64,000 bases of DNA from Areca catechu (Eukaryota; Streptophyta; Magnoliopsida; Arecales; Arecaceae), in contig CM038044.1 of the NCBI GenBank assembly GCA_021397845.1, positions 82,221,942 through 82,285,941 of the forward strand, written 5' to 3'. A model generated the notes under the pieces. It was given only the letters and a program-made list of their open reading frames with translations, was not told where the DNA came from and ran no database searches. Below, one piece after another: positions 34,248 through 46,934 of the stretch (position 1 is the stretch's first letter; each line of letters opens with the position of its first letter). Made by a program: the position numbers and the translations under genes.

Positions 34248-35894
34248 TTGATTATTTTGCAGGGATGTCTTGCAGCCATGAATGCAGAAAAAAGATGGTA
34301 CCTTGATAGCGATTGTTCAAGACATATGACAGGTGATATAGATCAATTCTTCACCCTAGAACAAAAAGATTATGGCATGGTAACCTTTGGTGATAATCAC
34401 AAAGGAAGGATAATCGGTATTGATAAAATTAAAATTACTCCTTCTACTTTAATTAAGAATGTACTACTTGTAGAGAAATTAAAGCATAATCTTTTAAGCA
34501 TCAGTCAACTTTGGATATTGTTTTTACTGTTTTCTTCAAGTCTTCAATGTGTATAGTAGTTGATCCTATTGACTCTAGTACAAAGTTCATTGGACATATC
34601 TTAATAATATTTATGTAGTAGATCTTAATAATCTAGCTATGTCAAGTAATACAAGTCTTGTGGTAGTGAATGATAAGAGCAAGAAATCAAGTCTATTATG
34701 GCATAGATGACTTAGACAAGCTAGTATGGATACTATTGCAAAGCTTATTTCAAAAGATTTGTTTAAAGGTCTGCCAAAGTTTAAAGTAAATTTTGATTAT
34801 GTTTGTGATGCTTGCCAATTAGGAAAGCAAGTGAGGGGAAGTTTTAAATCCAAGAATATTGTTTCTACCACTAGAATTTTAGAGCTACTTCACATGGATC
34901 TCTTCGGACCAACTAGGACAACAAGCCTAGGTGGCATGAAGTATGGTCTTATGATTGTAGATGACTTTTCAAGATACACTTGGGTTTTATTCATTGCACA
35001 TAAAGATGAAACTTTTAAAGCATTTAAAAAGTTTTACAAAAGAGTTTCAAATTTGAAAAATTTTTCTATTATTTCTACTCATAGTGATCATGGTACGGAA
35101 TTTGAAAATCAATATTTTGATCACTTTTGCACAAAGCACGGTATTGATCACTTCTCCACTCCTAGAACACCACAACAAAATGTTGTTGAGAGAAAGAATA
35201 GAACTTTAGAAGAAATGTCTAAAGTAATGCTTTGTGAAGGAAATCTTCCAAAATACTTTTGGACAGAAGCTGTAAATACTGCTTGCTATATTTTAAACAG
35301 AGTTTTGATTAGACCTATTATAAGAAAAACCCCTATGAACTGTAGAACAATAGAAAGCCTAATTTTAATTATTTTCATATTTTTGGTTGCAAATATTTTG
35401 TACTTAATAATGGTAAAGATAATCTTGGTAAATTTGATACAAAATCTGATAAGGCTATGTTTCTTGGTTATTTTAATAAATAGTAAAGTCTATCGAGTTT
35501 TCAATAAAAGAACTTTAACTGTGAAAGAATCAATCTATATTGTTTTCAATGAAACTGACATGACATCTTCTAGAAAAGAAGATTGTACTGATGATGATGC
35601 AGGTACACTTGACATAGACTAAAGGATATGACTATTAAAGATATGCAAACAAGTGAACAACATGAAGAAGTGGTAAGCAAAGATCATGAAGATATACCTA
35701 AAGAATGGAGGTATGTACACTCACATCCTAAAGAACTTATTGTAGGAGATCCATCACAAATGTTAGAACTAGAGCTTCATATAAGGATGCACATGATTTG
35801 ATAGCTTTTGTATCTCATGTAGAACCACACATCATATAAAAAGCTGAAACTGACCATAATTGGATGTTAGCTATGCATGATGAGTTAAACTTAA
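34248..35894 (+). pseudogene. pol of element C: protease end, integrase, start of RT; interrupted by F
   Basis: Protease-region residues (WYLDSDCSRHMTGD, then KHNLLSISQL) at 34248-34556. Integrase follows at about 34726-35622 in another frame: CDACQLGKQ, LLHMDLFGP, THSDHGTEFENQ and PQQNVVERKNRT give the D, D and E catalytic positions. One Gly expected before VVERKN is missing. Frames break around 34550-34720, 35340 and 35630. The RT start (NWMLAMHDELN) is reached at about 35890, where element F is inserted. The rest of C must lie right of the window. Confidence 0.87.
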
Positions 35895-36101
35895 TGTGGC
35901 AGGAAGCTGACGTGTAATCCCTGTCAGATGCCATGTCAGAAAACCTGCCATGGTGGGCACTCCATCTCGAACTCTTTTGCTGGGCCGAACTCCCCCAAAA
36001 TAACAAGGCAGTTCATCAAAACCGAGTTCCGCCCTCTACCAGGTGGCACAAGCAAGCCCGGGGTGCCTAGGCCAGAGCTGAGCAACCTCCTTCACCAGAT
36101 T

Positions 36102-36414
36102 GAGCCCCTTCAAGGTCGAGCCCCTAGGACCGGAGTCAAGCCCAGCCCTCCTCCACCTGGGCGAGCCCCTCCGAGGCTGATTCCTCTGGGCTGGAGTCGT
36201 GTGCCACCCTCCACCAGATCGAGCCCCTCCGAGGTGAGCCCCCTGGACCGGAGTCAAGCTCATCCCTCCTTCGCCAAGTTGAGCCCCTCCGAGGTCGAGC
36301 CCTCTGAGCAGGAGTCGAGCCTTCCTCCACCGGGTTGAGCCCTTCTGAGGTCGGGCCCCCTGGACCAGAGTCGAGCCTAGCCCTCCTTTGCTAGGTCGAG
36401 CCCCACCGGGCCGG
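36102..36414 (+). repeat. About 60-bp GC-rich minisatellite in the LTR of F
   Basis: Six repeats starting at 36102, 36163, 36221, 36281, 36337 and 36398, each with GAGCCCCTCCGAGGTCGAGC, a GGACCGGAGTCAAGC-like part and CCCTCCTTCGCC. Spacing 56-61 bp. It lies upstream of the TATA box, so it may act on the promoter. Confidence 0.82.
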
Positions 36415-36570
36415 AGCCGTGTCCCAGCTCTCCAGTTCGGCAGCCACTTCGGACAATGCCACCGGCCACCAAAGGGGCAGAGCCACCCCTCGAGGCACCG
36501 GCGAGCTGCCTGAAGAATGCGAGGAAGCACCCATCAAATCATAATAACTATCTGCAGCCACCACTTACAC

Positions 36571-36578
36571 TATAAGAG
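36571..36578 (+). promoter_or_regulatory. Putative TATA box of F LTR
   Basis: TATAAGAG preceded by CACTTACAC, in the middle of the LTR downstream of the minisatellite. Confidence 0.55.
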
Positions 36579-37301
36579 GAAGAAGCTCCCTGACCGAGAT
36601 GCCATGCTCTCCACCAACTTCCTGCATCATCTAGAAGAGGAAGTCATCCAGGGGATTCAAATCCCAGGGGGCGGTGACCCTCCAATCAAAGCCCTACTAG
36701 GTTTCCTGGAGTGGAGCGACTGGGAGGAATGTCAGAGTGCATGGCAGCTTCCTTTATCATGAATCAAGAAAGATGTCCCATCCACAGCATGGAACACCGC
36801 CGCACGTGCCTGCCAGCACGGGGAAGATCCCGAGGTAGGCATTCAACAACCACCTAGGCTTAAAAGAACCTTCGACACCCCAGTAGGGAGGTACGCAAGC
36901 TAAACCACGAACACTCGAGCAAGTTAGGGAAGGAGGCCACACAAGAGAACCACCCGAGGGATTGAGGATTCAAGGCTCTCGAAGATCCACAGGAAGGATC
37001 GCCTGAACACAACCATCCATCTCCAGTTCACTTTGGCCACCACCTTTCCCAGCCAACTTGCACCCTCACCCACACATCATTCACTCCTCCTAGCGTGAAG
37101 TCCATCTCAGAGGCTCAACCAAGAGGATCTGTTCTCCTGGATCATCACTGACTTGACCGTCGAAGTGTCCCCACCAGAATCCCCGGCCCGGGTCACTAAC
37201 CCTTGTTTTGTAGGTCCCAACGAGCAGGCCATCTCCAAGAAGATGAGGGGCAGTTCGATGCCGACGGTAGCTATGGGCCACAACAATCTTGGCTGCAACA
37301 G

Positions 37302-37320
37302 ATTGGCATGCCAGGTAGGG
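37302..37320 (+). other. Putative primer-binding region of F
   Basis: ATTGGCATGCCAGGTAGGG follows the LTR end, in the place where Tat-type elements carry a TTGGC-type primer site. The tRNA was not identified. Confidence 0.5.
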
Positions 37321-37385
37321 GGGTGTACTGACATAGGTCCTTTATTCCAGAAGTCAATCCCTTTGCAAGTGGGTCCATCAAGAGG

Positions 37386-38982
37386 ATGGTGACGACGCGA
37401 GCGAGAGAAGCTTCCACCAGCCATGCGGGAGACTCTCCTTTTCGAGGGAACCCGCACACCAAGAAGTGGAACCACCTGCTCTACCTCAACCACCTCCGGT
37501 GGAATCTCAGCTGGCCACACTCACCCAGCAGATGCAAATCCTTACTACGGCAGTGCACTAGCAGCACCAGCAACGGTCCTTGGCTACCCATCAGTAGCCA
37601 GAAACCACCGCGGCCCATGTGCAGCACCTCACGATAGCCTGTATTCCTTTCAAGGAACGCCTTCGTAGCCGCGGGCCATCAATGACCACCGGGGTAGCCA
37701 CTAAACTTTAACAAAAAGACAACAGGCTGGGTCTCCCGATAGGGAGAGCCGGTCCCCAACCCTCGAGCGGGTAGCAGCCAAATCCCGCCGAGGTCGAAAA
37801 GGCAAGACCCCCCTTCAGGGATACCATCTCATGTCACATTCTCCATCTCTTTTGGCCTCCATGGAAGGCTCCATCGACGAGGCCATCAGGCGCACAACCG
37901 AGAAGCACCTGGAAGAGCATGACCGCAAGCTGGTGGAGCTGTCCTGCTGGTTCACAAACATGCTGGGCTCTACTGACGAGCCAGCGGGCTACGATGCTCG
38001 TCCCCCCTTCTCCCGAGAAAACCAAGAGGAACCGGTCCCCAGTCGGTTCTGCATGCCACAGGTGGGTCCCTACGATGGAACCACCGACCTCTTGGACCAC
38101 CTGGAAAGCTACAAGGCCCTCATGAGGGTCTAGGGGACCATCGATGCCCTTTCTTGCATTGCCTTCCCAACAACCCTTCAGAAGGTAGCTCGGGTTTGGT
38201 TCGCCTACCTCGAGCCTGAAAGCATCAACTCTTTTGCTCAGCTAGAGCGAAAGTTCGTGGCCCACTTCGATGCTTGTCGAAAGGTGCCATGAGAGGAAAA
38301 CAGCCTCTTCTCCATCCGGCAACAATATCGCGAGCCCCTACGAGACTACGTGGCCTGCTTCAAGGTTGCCGCGTTGGAGATTTACAATCTTGATGAGCTA
38401 GTCACCATGCTGGCGCTAAAGCGAGGGCTCAGGACCTCCCGCCTGACCTACTCGCTCAACAAGAAATCCCCCAAGACCTACTCCGAGCTCCTCCTTCAAG
38501 TCTAGAAGTACATCCACATCGAGGTGGTAGATCGTACAAGACGAGAGCTCAACAAGAAGCCGCAGAAGAAGCTGACTCCTATCGAGGCCCCAGGGACCCA
38601 GAAGCCAGGTCCCCCAGCTCAAAACTTCTGGCAAGGGCCGAGATCGAGGAGCGCGCCCATCCCAGTGGAGAGGTACACCCCACTCCTCTTCCCGAGGATG
38701 AAGATCCTCATGGAGATTGAAGGTGAGCTTTACTTGAAGCGCCCACCTTCGATGAGGTCGTCCTCTGGTCGCGAGAAGATAAAGTACTGCCGCTACCATC
38801 GTGACCACAGCCACGACACTGAGGAGTGCCACAATCTCAAGAAGAAGATCGAAGAACTCATCAAAAGTGACTATCTCGGGAGGTTCGTAGGGGGCAGACC
38901 TCCATCAGAACCTCAGGTGCTCGTCACTCTCCTGCCAGTTCCTGTAGTCGATAACTGCGTTGTCGAGAAGTCGGTGGAATGA
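37386..38982 (+). pseudogene. gag of gypsy element F
   Basis: Starts ATG at 37386 (MVTTRAREASTSHAGDSPFR), with an early frameshift. From 37831 the gag core reads in one frame: VGPYDGTTDLLDHLESYKAL, then LERKFVAHFDACRKV, REPLRDYVACFKVAALEI and a C-terminal YCRYHRDHSHDTEEC zinc-like motif followed by NLKKKIEELI, all typical of Tat-type gag. In-frame stops at 38131 (TAG), 38290 (TGA) and 38503 (TAG), each one C-to-T step from Gln or Arg codons. Gag ends at 38980-38982, just overlapping the protease frame. Confidence 0.88.
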
Positions 38983-40807
38983 TATGCTGGGGAGCCGAGC
39001 GTGCATCCAAGAAGGCTCGAGGGGCAGGATATTCTAAAAATGTACTCCCGTTTATAAGGGAAGGAGGAGATGGAAAAGAAAATATAAATAATGATGCCGT
39101 GGTCATCGAAATGATGATCGCGAAGCACCCTATAAAATGCATCATGGTTGATAGTGGAAGCTCCACAGATATGCTTTTTTACTATGCCTTCTCCAGAATG
39201 AATTTGTCCTCTGCTCAACTCAAACCTATGCACACACCCCTTGTCGGGTTCACGGGGGATTCTATGAAGGTTGATGGAGAGATCACTCTCCTAGTCACTA
39301 TCGGGACCCCACCTCGATAGAGCACTGTTATGATGACCTTCACAGTGGTTAGGCTTCCTTCGACCTACAATGTAATTCTTGGATGACCCGGGCTCAATCT
39401 ACTCGATGCCGTCATTTCTATGAACTGGTTGCTGGTGCAGTTCCCAACTCCCTATGGAGTCGGTGAGATGAGAGGTGCACCACAACCGATTCAACACTAT
39501 TTCCAAACTCTCTCCATGACCAAGGTCCCCGAAGACGATCCCAACATGGATGAACTTGACCAAAGGGTGCAAGACCCCAAGGGTGGCCCGATCAAATGCC
39601 TACTATCTTATCCGCTTGGAACCGACCAGGAGAAGACGGTACGAATTGGGGCCCAGCTACAAGATGAGAAAAGGACCCACTTGCTGGAGTTCTTGTGGGT
39701 GAATGCAGACATGTTCGCCTGGATGATGGCCGATAAGCCAGGTATCCCCTCTAACATCATCATCCATAAACTAAGCATTGACCCAAAGTATAAGCCAGTT
39801 TGGTAGAAGAAGAGAAGTTTCACCTTGGAGAGGCAGGCAGCAATCAATGAGGAAGTCGACAAACTTCTCGCTGACGGCTTCATCCGGGAGGTACATTACC
39901 CAAGCTGGCTGGCGAATAAGAGTAACAGCAAATGGAGGATCTGTATGGACTACACCGACCTTAACAAGGCATGCCCAAAAGATAGCTTCCCTCTACTGAA
40001 GATTGACCAACTGGTGGATGCCACCTTGGGTCACAGGCTGCTCTCCTTCATGGATGCATTTTATGGATACAATCAGATCCGGATGCACCTAGAGGATGAG
40101 GAGCACATCACCTTTATTACCAACCAAGGGACATACTGCTCAAGATGATGCCCTTCGATCTGAAGAATGCTAGGGCCACGTACCAACATCTAGTCAACAA
40201 GGTCTTCAAAGACCAGATTAGTTGGAACATGTAGGTGTACGTGGATGACATGCTTGTCATGAGCAAGCCGAGCTCAGACCTTATCCCTGACCTCGTCGAA
40301 GCCTTCAACAATCTCCGAAAGCATCGGATGAAGCTGAACCTAGCAAAGTGCACCTTCGGAGTGGTGGCAAGAAAGTTCCTCAGCTTCATGGTCACTCAAA
40401 GGGGCATTGAGGCGAGCCCGAAGAAGGTCCAGGTGATCGTCGACATGGAGCACTCGACATCCAAGAAGTAGGTCCAGTGCCTGACAGGGCATATGCGGCT
40501 CTGAGTCGGTTCATCTCGAGGTCGGCCGATCGTTGCCTTCGCTTCTTCAAGGTGCTATGCAAGATGCACGACTTCACTTGGATAGAGGAGTGCAGGATGG
40601 CATTTGAAGAGCTGAAGGAGTTTCTGGCCTTTCCTCCGCTGCCCTCAAGATCGGAGGAAGGAGAGGAGCTTCTGCTTTACCTGGCGATCACACCCAGAGC
40701 CATCAGCTCGGTCCTCATCTGTACAGATGAGGACGGATCTCGGAAGCTGGTATACTACACCAGTAAAATCCTCCACGATATGGAGATCAGGTATACCCGC
40801 TCCGAGA
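38979..40807 (+). pseudogene. Protease and reverse transcriptase of gypsy element F, cut by D
   Basis: Protease with VDSGSSTDML (about 39150-39180) and VGFTGDS. RT begins near 39800 with the DKLLADGFIREVHYPSW and WRICMDYTDLNKACPKDSFP blocks, GHRLLSFMDAFYGYNQI, FDLKNARATYQ and the catalytic VYVDDMLV (about 40235-40255), then the RNase H start VYYTSKILHDMEIRYTRSEM. Stops at about 39301 and 39804, near 40234 and elsewhere; frame changes near 40145 and 40470. The frame is interrupted by D after ...RSE and resumes at 60666 with the matching EKLIFSLIMFAK. Confidence 0.88.
40803..40807. other. Target-site duplication of element D (CGAGA)
   Basis: CGAGA at 40803-40807 and 60666-60670, exact. It falls in the RSE codons of F's RNase H and confirms D's borders. 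Confidence 0.95.
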
Positions 40808-43228
40808 TGTTGGGGATTCCGGTGCACCGCAGCGGAAGTGTAATTTCAAAATGATGAAATTTGCACCATAATCCCTTAGCCAAGATCTCCTTATTCAGGA
40901 TTAAAACATATATTGAACATTTAAACATACATTGTTAGAATTAGAGTACCAAAATGTAATTGCTAATTCCAACAAAGTTGATGTTGAAGGGGCTGATTGA
41001 ATTCACCAGGCATCCAAGTGTCCGCCCTCCGATGGTGATCCACACAGAGCAGTGATCAAGACAACTCTATCTTCTTTTCAAAGGTTCCTTCTATTGAGTT
41101 CTTCTTCCTAGAACTCAATTGCTTGGACTTATGGCTTGAATTCCTCCACACAAAAGCTTGCTTCCCTTTCTTTGACCCCTTCTCCTCCTTCCACTAAGAC
41201 CTTGGCCCTTTAGACACCATTGTCTTGAAGAAAAGACCTTGTCCTAAGAGGACATAGGCTTGTCTTAAATTGGAGGAGAAATTAAGACAATGATGTCTTA
41301 ATGTAAGAAAGAAAGGAACAAATAGGAACTCGTTTCTTTCCTTTACCGTCGGAGACTTTTACTTTTATTCTTGTTCAGTAGCAGAGTTTTGACAGAGGTT
41401 TACTCTGTAAAGGAAACAATGCAAGAGCAAGAAAAAAATAAGAGTCTTCAGGAGAGGAAGAAAGAAAAATTAACTCTGTTCTGACTTTCCCGACCCTTTA
41501 AATAGAAATCAGATAGGCGCCTACACACCTCTCCGTAATCACTTTCTCACGCCCTTCTCAATTTCTCACGCCCCATACTCCCATCTCATGGCCTTCCAGA
41601 TTAAATCCCACGGCTTTTCTTTAAAGAAAAAACCGCGGTGTTTAAAAAGGAAAGGGGTCGCGACTTTTCATCTCCAAAGAGATGTTATTTCGCGCGCCCG
41701 GGAGGAAACAGCGACTTTTGTCTTTCTTAAAAGACTTCTAGCCGTTGGATTTCCATCCAAAGGAAGATGTTTGAGGCGCTAATGAGTAAGCAAGGAGGCC
41801 GCCCCAAATAAAATCATCGGAGAAATATTTGGGGCGCTCCAAGAGTCCATGCGCCATGGACTCTTCCTAATGGCGCGCCAAGAGTCCATAAGCACATGGA
41901 ATCTTGGCATTTGGCATGGAAAAACAAAGGGGGCGGGTGGGGAGGCTAGCCAAGCTATATGGCTAGCCAATAGGGTTAGCCATATTCCTATTTTCTCAAT
42001 TAGGGTCTAATTAGGTCCAATTAGAACCCAATTTGAACCAATCCGGAACCCTAATTCGAATCCGATTCGAATAGAAGTTAGGGTTTGCAACACCTGCTAG
42101 AGTGTTATCCTACAAAGATGATTTAATTCCAAATTAAACTCTTGATCAATCCTCTTAAGTGTGTGACCCATTGGGTTCCACATCTAGCCAGCAGTGGGTT
42201 CGATTACAAGTTGACCTAATTTGATTAGAACTCTTTCTAATCGATTTAGGTCAAACCGGGCTTACCCGATTCTATCAATTAGGACTCTTCCTAACAAGTG
42301 ATCTTTGAACTTGATCAACCCATAAGACAAGATTGACGTCTAGCAACGTATCATGTCTACTCGGAAGATATGAAAATTCTGGTGAAATACCAAAATTACC
42401 CTTCAGTAGAGAGTTACCGTCCAATTAAATCTTTCGATCAGCCTGCACCCAAAAATATAACTATAGATATGGATATATGTCAAATCCAATATTATATTTA
42501 TTTCTAGCTCAATCTCATAATGATGATTCGATTATCTTGATATTAGAAACCATTTCTAATATCTTTACTTTGATCAAAGATTTCCTGAATCATCATCCGA
42601 TTGTTGACTAGCTGGATGCAATCTCTTCTTACTAAGAGTGATCGATTCCTTGTTGACCTACTCATTACCTTCATATCCAATTCACCATTCCCAGTATCAA
42701 TCCTGTGCATGGCTCAGTGTCATGATTAGGATTGGACCAAAGAATGGGTTCATGTACATAAGGTACTTATGGCAGTCTCAGGTTAAAAGATTACTTGTAC
42801 CACTCCCACTATAAGAACCTTCTATTGACATGTAGCTAAGACTCCATTAGATGTTCTCAAGTTGGATCATATCAATGAACTCATTCTCCAATGAGCACCC
42901 ACATCCCAGTATTAGTGTCATACACAAGTGACTGTGAGAGCAGTCACCCTTTCTGGTATACATGGGATGTGCTAGTCTTACCGGAAAACCTTGATCCCCT
43001 ACTCAGGGTTCCTTTGACTATGAATACTTTAGATTACGGTTTTAAGATTTTAGGTCTCACTGGTATGATCTCATCATAACCCTAAAATCATAGCCCTAAT
43101 CTATGGGGTTCATCATATAGTATAAACACAGCGTATGATGGAAAAATAATGCCTTTATTTAGAAAATTGTCAATTACAATGGTTTGGGAGATACAACATA
43201 GATTGGCTTGTAGGGCATATCCCTTTCA
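40808..43228 (-). repeat. 3' LTR of element D
   Basis: Minus strand begins TGAAAGGGATATGCCCTACA (43228 downwards) and ends GGAATCCCCAACA. A TATA-like CTATTTAAAGG lies near 41497-41507 on the minus strand. Confidence 0.95.
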
Positions 43229-43229
43229 A

Positions 43230-43239
43230 TCTCCCACTT
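43230..43239 (-). other. Polypurine tract of element D
   Basis: AAGTGGGAGA on the minus strand beside the 3' LTR, identical to A and E. Confidence 0.85.
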
Positions 43240-43242
43240 GCA

Positions 43243-46200
43243 CTAAAGCCAATCGCCTTTAAATCTTAATCCCATACATTCGAGGTGGCGATCAAAATCT
43301 CGCTGTGGTAGAGCCTTAGTGAACGGGTCTGCTACATTGTTCTTTGTATCAACTCTATCTATGTAGACATCTTGTCTCTCTACTATTTCTAGGACGAGAT
43401 GGAAGCGTCTCAGAATGTGCTTGGACTTATGATGAGCTCTTGGTTCCTTAGCTTGAGAAATAGCCCCAGTGTTGTCACTGTAAAGTGGCACTGGGTTTTC
43501 AATTTCAGGAACAACACCCAACTCTGTGATGAACTTCTTCATCCAGACTGCTTCCTTGGCGGCTTCACTAACAGCTATGTATTCTGCCTCTGTGGTTGAG
43601 TCAGCTATAGTCTGCTGCTTGGTACTCTTCCAACTCACTACTCCACCATTTAGGGTAAAAACATATCCCGAAATAGATTTGCTATCATCAGGGTCTGATT
43701 GAAAACTAGAATCAGAATAAGCTTCTAGTTTAAGATCAGAACCATCATAAACCAGAAAAATATCCTTAGTCCTTCTTAGGTACTTAAGAATATTTTTAAC
43801 TGCTTTCCAATGATCCTCTCCTGGATCAGCCTGAAACCTACTGACAATGCCTAAAGCATATGCCATATCAGGCCTGGTACATAACATGGCATACATTATG
43901 GACCCTATTGCCGAAGCATAGGATATAGAATTCTTTCTATTTCTTTCTTCAGGTGTCTTAGGAGACATCCTTTTAGAAAGATGTATGCCTTGACTCATAG
44001 GAAGATAACCTCTTTTACTTCCTTCCATGCTGAATCTTTTCAGCACTAAGTCAATGTACCTAGATTGGGATAAACCTAGCATCCTCTTAGATCTATCTCT
44101 ATAGATCTTAATACCTAGTATATAGGATGCTTCTCCCAAATCTTTCATGGAAAACTGGTTTGATAGCCAAACCTTGACTGATTGCAACATTGGGATATCA
44201 TTCCCAATGAGGAGTATGTCATCTACATACAGAACCAAGAAGACTATGGCACTCCCACTAGTCTTCTTATAAACACAGGGTTCATCCACATTTTTGATAA
44301 AACCAAACTTTTTAATAGTTTCATCAAAGTGGATGTTCCAACTCCTGGAAGCTTGCTTTAATCCATAAATGGATTTCTTTAGCTTGCATACTTGATTAGG
44401 TTTATTCTTTGAAATAAAACCTTCTGGCTGTGACATGTAGACTTCTTTCTCAAGGAAACCATTGAGGAATGCAGTCTTTACATCCATCTGCCATATCTCA
44501 TAATCGTGGTATGCTGCTATAGCAAGTAAAATCCGAATTGATTTGAGCATGGCAACAGGTGAAAATGTTTCATTTTAATCAATTCCCTGATTTTGTCTAA
44601 AACCTTTAGCCACTAATCTGGCTTTATAGGTTTCAACTTGGCCATCAGCCCCAATCTTTTTCTTATAGACCCATTTACACCCAATAGGATTAACACCCTC
44701 TGGTGCATCAATCAAAGACCATACTTGGTTTACATACATAGAGTCTACTTCGGATTCCATGGCTTCTTGGCATTTATCTGAATCAGTACTCAAGATAGCT
44801 TCCGTATAGGTCAGAGGTTCATCATTTTGAATGACTTGGGCTTCATTATTTTCAATAATAAACCCATATCTCTCAGGTGCCCGTGGCACTCTATCAGACC
44901 TACGAGGAGGAGTTTTGTGTTCTGGTTCTGTCCTAACTATATGTTCTAATGGTTGAGAATTGTCTATCTATATTTCTTGTACTTCTCCAAGTTCAATAGT
45001 TCTACCATTGCCCTTTTCTAAAATGAACTCTTTTTCTAGAAAAGTGGCATGCCTGCTGACAAAAATCTTTTGTTCAGTAGGATGGTAGAATAGATATCCT
45101 CTACCTTCTTTAGGATATCCTACAAATAGACATTTATCCGCTCTAGGTTCCAACTTATGTCCAAAATTTCTTTTAACATAAGCTGGACATCCCCATGCCT
45201 TGAAATATTTAAGATATGGTTTCTTTCCACTCCAAATTTCATATGGAGTACTAACAACGGATTTAGAAGGTACCTTGTTCAGAATGTAAACAGCAGTTTC
45301 TAGGGCATGACCCCAGAAGGAAATGGGTAAATTTGTGAAGCACATCATGGATCGTACCATATCTAATAAGGTACGATTCCTCCTTTCAGCTATACCATTT
45401 AGCTGTGGTGTATAAGGAGGGGTCCATTCAGAAAGGATTCCATTAACTTTAAGATAGTCTAAAAACTCCGTGGATAAGTATTCTCCTCCTCGATCAGAAC
45501 GAAGAACTTTAATACTTTTCCCGGTTTGTTTTTCGACCATACTTTGATACTCCTTAAATTTATCAAAGGCTTCAGATTTATGTTTCATAAGATACACATA
45601 TCCGAACCTAGATAAATCATCTGTAAAAGTGATAAAATATGAGTATCCTCCTCTGGCCTGAGTTGTCATTGGACCACATACATCAGTATGTATAAGTCCT
45701 AATAACTCAGTTGACCTTTCCCCATGTCCAGTGAATGGAGTTTTTGTCATCTTACCCATGAGACATGATTCGCAAGTTCCTGATGATTCATACTCATAAG
45801 GATCAAGGAATTTTTCCTTGTATAACTTGCTAATCCTAAACTCATTAACATGACCAAGTCTATGATGCCAAAGTAAAGTATCATTAAAGTCTTTTCTTTT
45901 CCTTTTAGTATTGACATGAAAAATACTATCATTGGAAGAAAGAGTTAAGAGCCCATTGCTAAATATGCCAGAACAAATAATTTTATTTAATAACATTATC
46001 GAGCAACCAGTGCTCGTTACATCCATTACATATTCTTGTTTTAATAACAAAGGAATAGATATAATGTTCCTAATAATCTTTGGCATATAGTAACAATTTT
46101 CTAACTCCAAGATCTTCCCTAAAGGCAACTTCAGAATATAGGTCTCTACAGCTTCTGCTTGGATGATATCACCACCGGCACCGTAGAGATTGAAGTCGCC

Positions 46201-46934
46201 TTCCTTCAATACTTTAAGCTTGTAGAGGTCCTGCAAAGATTTGCATATATGGTAACCATAAGCGGTATCCAATACCCAAGTATTTGATATAGACGAATTT
46301 AATGTCAATATAGTATGTATCTCATACATACCTTTTGGTGCATCTGCCATACCAGGCTTCACAGTTGCAAGGTAAGCCTTGCAATTCCTTTTCCAATGTT
46401 CCGCTTTGCCACAAAAGAAACAGGTTGACTATTTTGAGGCCTTCTTTCCTTTCTTGTTCTTATTGATGCCACCCTTAGGGTTTAGCCTCCTACTAAAACC
46501 CTTTTTGCCCGATTTCTTCTTAGTGGTCTTATCAATAAGAAGAAGTGGAGCCTTTTCTCTCTTAACGTGGCTCTCTGCTATTTTTAACATATTTAATAGC
46601 TCAGGCAAGGAAGTGTTCAGTTTGTTCATGTGATAATTTAAGACAAACTGAGAAAATGACTCCGGGAGTGATTGCAGGATTAAATCCTGATTCAGCTCCC
46701 CATCCATAATAAACCCTAATTGACCCAATCTGGTGATTAAGTCAATTACCTTCAGGACATGATCCTGAACGGATGTACCCTCTGTCATCCTAGCACGGAA
46801 TAACTGCTTAGATATTTCGTATCTAGCAGTTCTGCTTTGTTCTCCATAAAGCTCCTTTAAATTGAGCATTATGGATTGAGTATCCATGCTTTCATGCTGC
46901 CTCTGTAACTCATTGGTCATAGAGGCCAGTATGA
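43243..46934 (-). pseudogene. copia gag (C-terminal part) and pol of element D
   Basis: From the E insertion at 46934 down to TAG at 43243. Contains the gag core from ILASMTNELQRQHESMD, zinc knuckle CFFCGKAEHWKRNC, protease (LDTAYG, where A has LDTACG), integrase HHCC plus TDVCGP, RSDRGGEYLS and NGIAERRNRT, RT with YVDDILLIG and RNase H with YSDSSF, TEAEYIA and YSDNTGA. In-frame stops at about 46428 (before the knuckle), 44967 and 44577 (TAA where A has a Tyr codon). Frame is otherwise kept over more than 1200 codons, so D is a well-preserved but dead copy. Confidence 0.94.
46930..46934. other. Target-site duplication of element E (TATGA)
   Basis: TATGA at 46930-46934 and 56840-56844, exact. 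Removing E rejoins D's gag in frame (…KCII then LASMTNE). Confidence 0.96.

Larger units (their letters stand above)
35895..37300 (+). repeat. 5' LTR of element F
   Basis: 1406 bp bounded by TGTGGCAG and CTGCAACA, whose terminal 8 bases are inverted repeats with one mismatch. The left boundary is where C's RT reading frame ends; the right is next to a primer-site-like sequence. TATA box at 36571 and a GC-rich minisatellite at 36102-36414. Confidence 0.72.

Noticed and set aside
35995..36530. Long frames on both strands in 35928-36530
   Set aside because: GC-rich minisatellite in the LTR of F without stop codons; no domain recognised.
40815..40840. CGCAGCGGAAG in the D LTR resembles part of plant initiator tRNA-Met
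   Set aside because: Match is short, lies in the LTR rather than beside the tRNA 3' end, and related LTRs vary there; probably coincidence.
46379..46633. Plus-strand frame opposite D gag
   Set aside because: Shadow of the minus-strand gag of element D.
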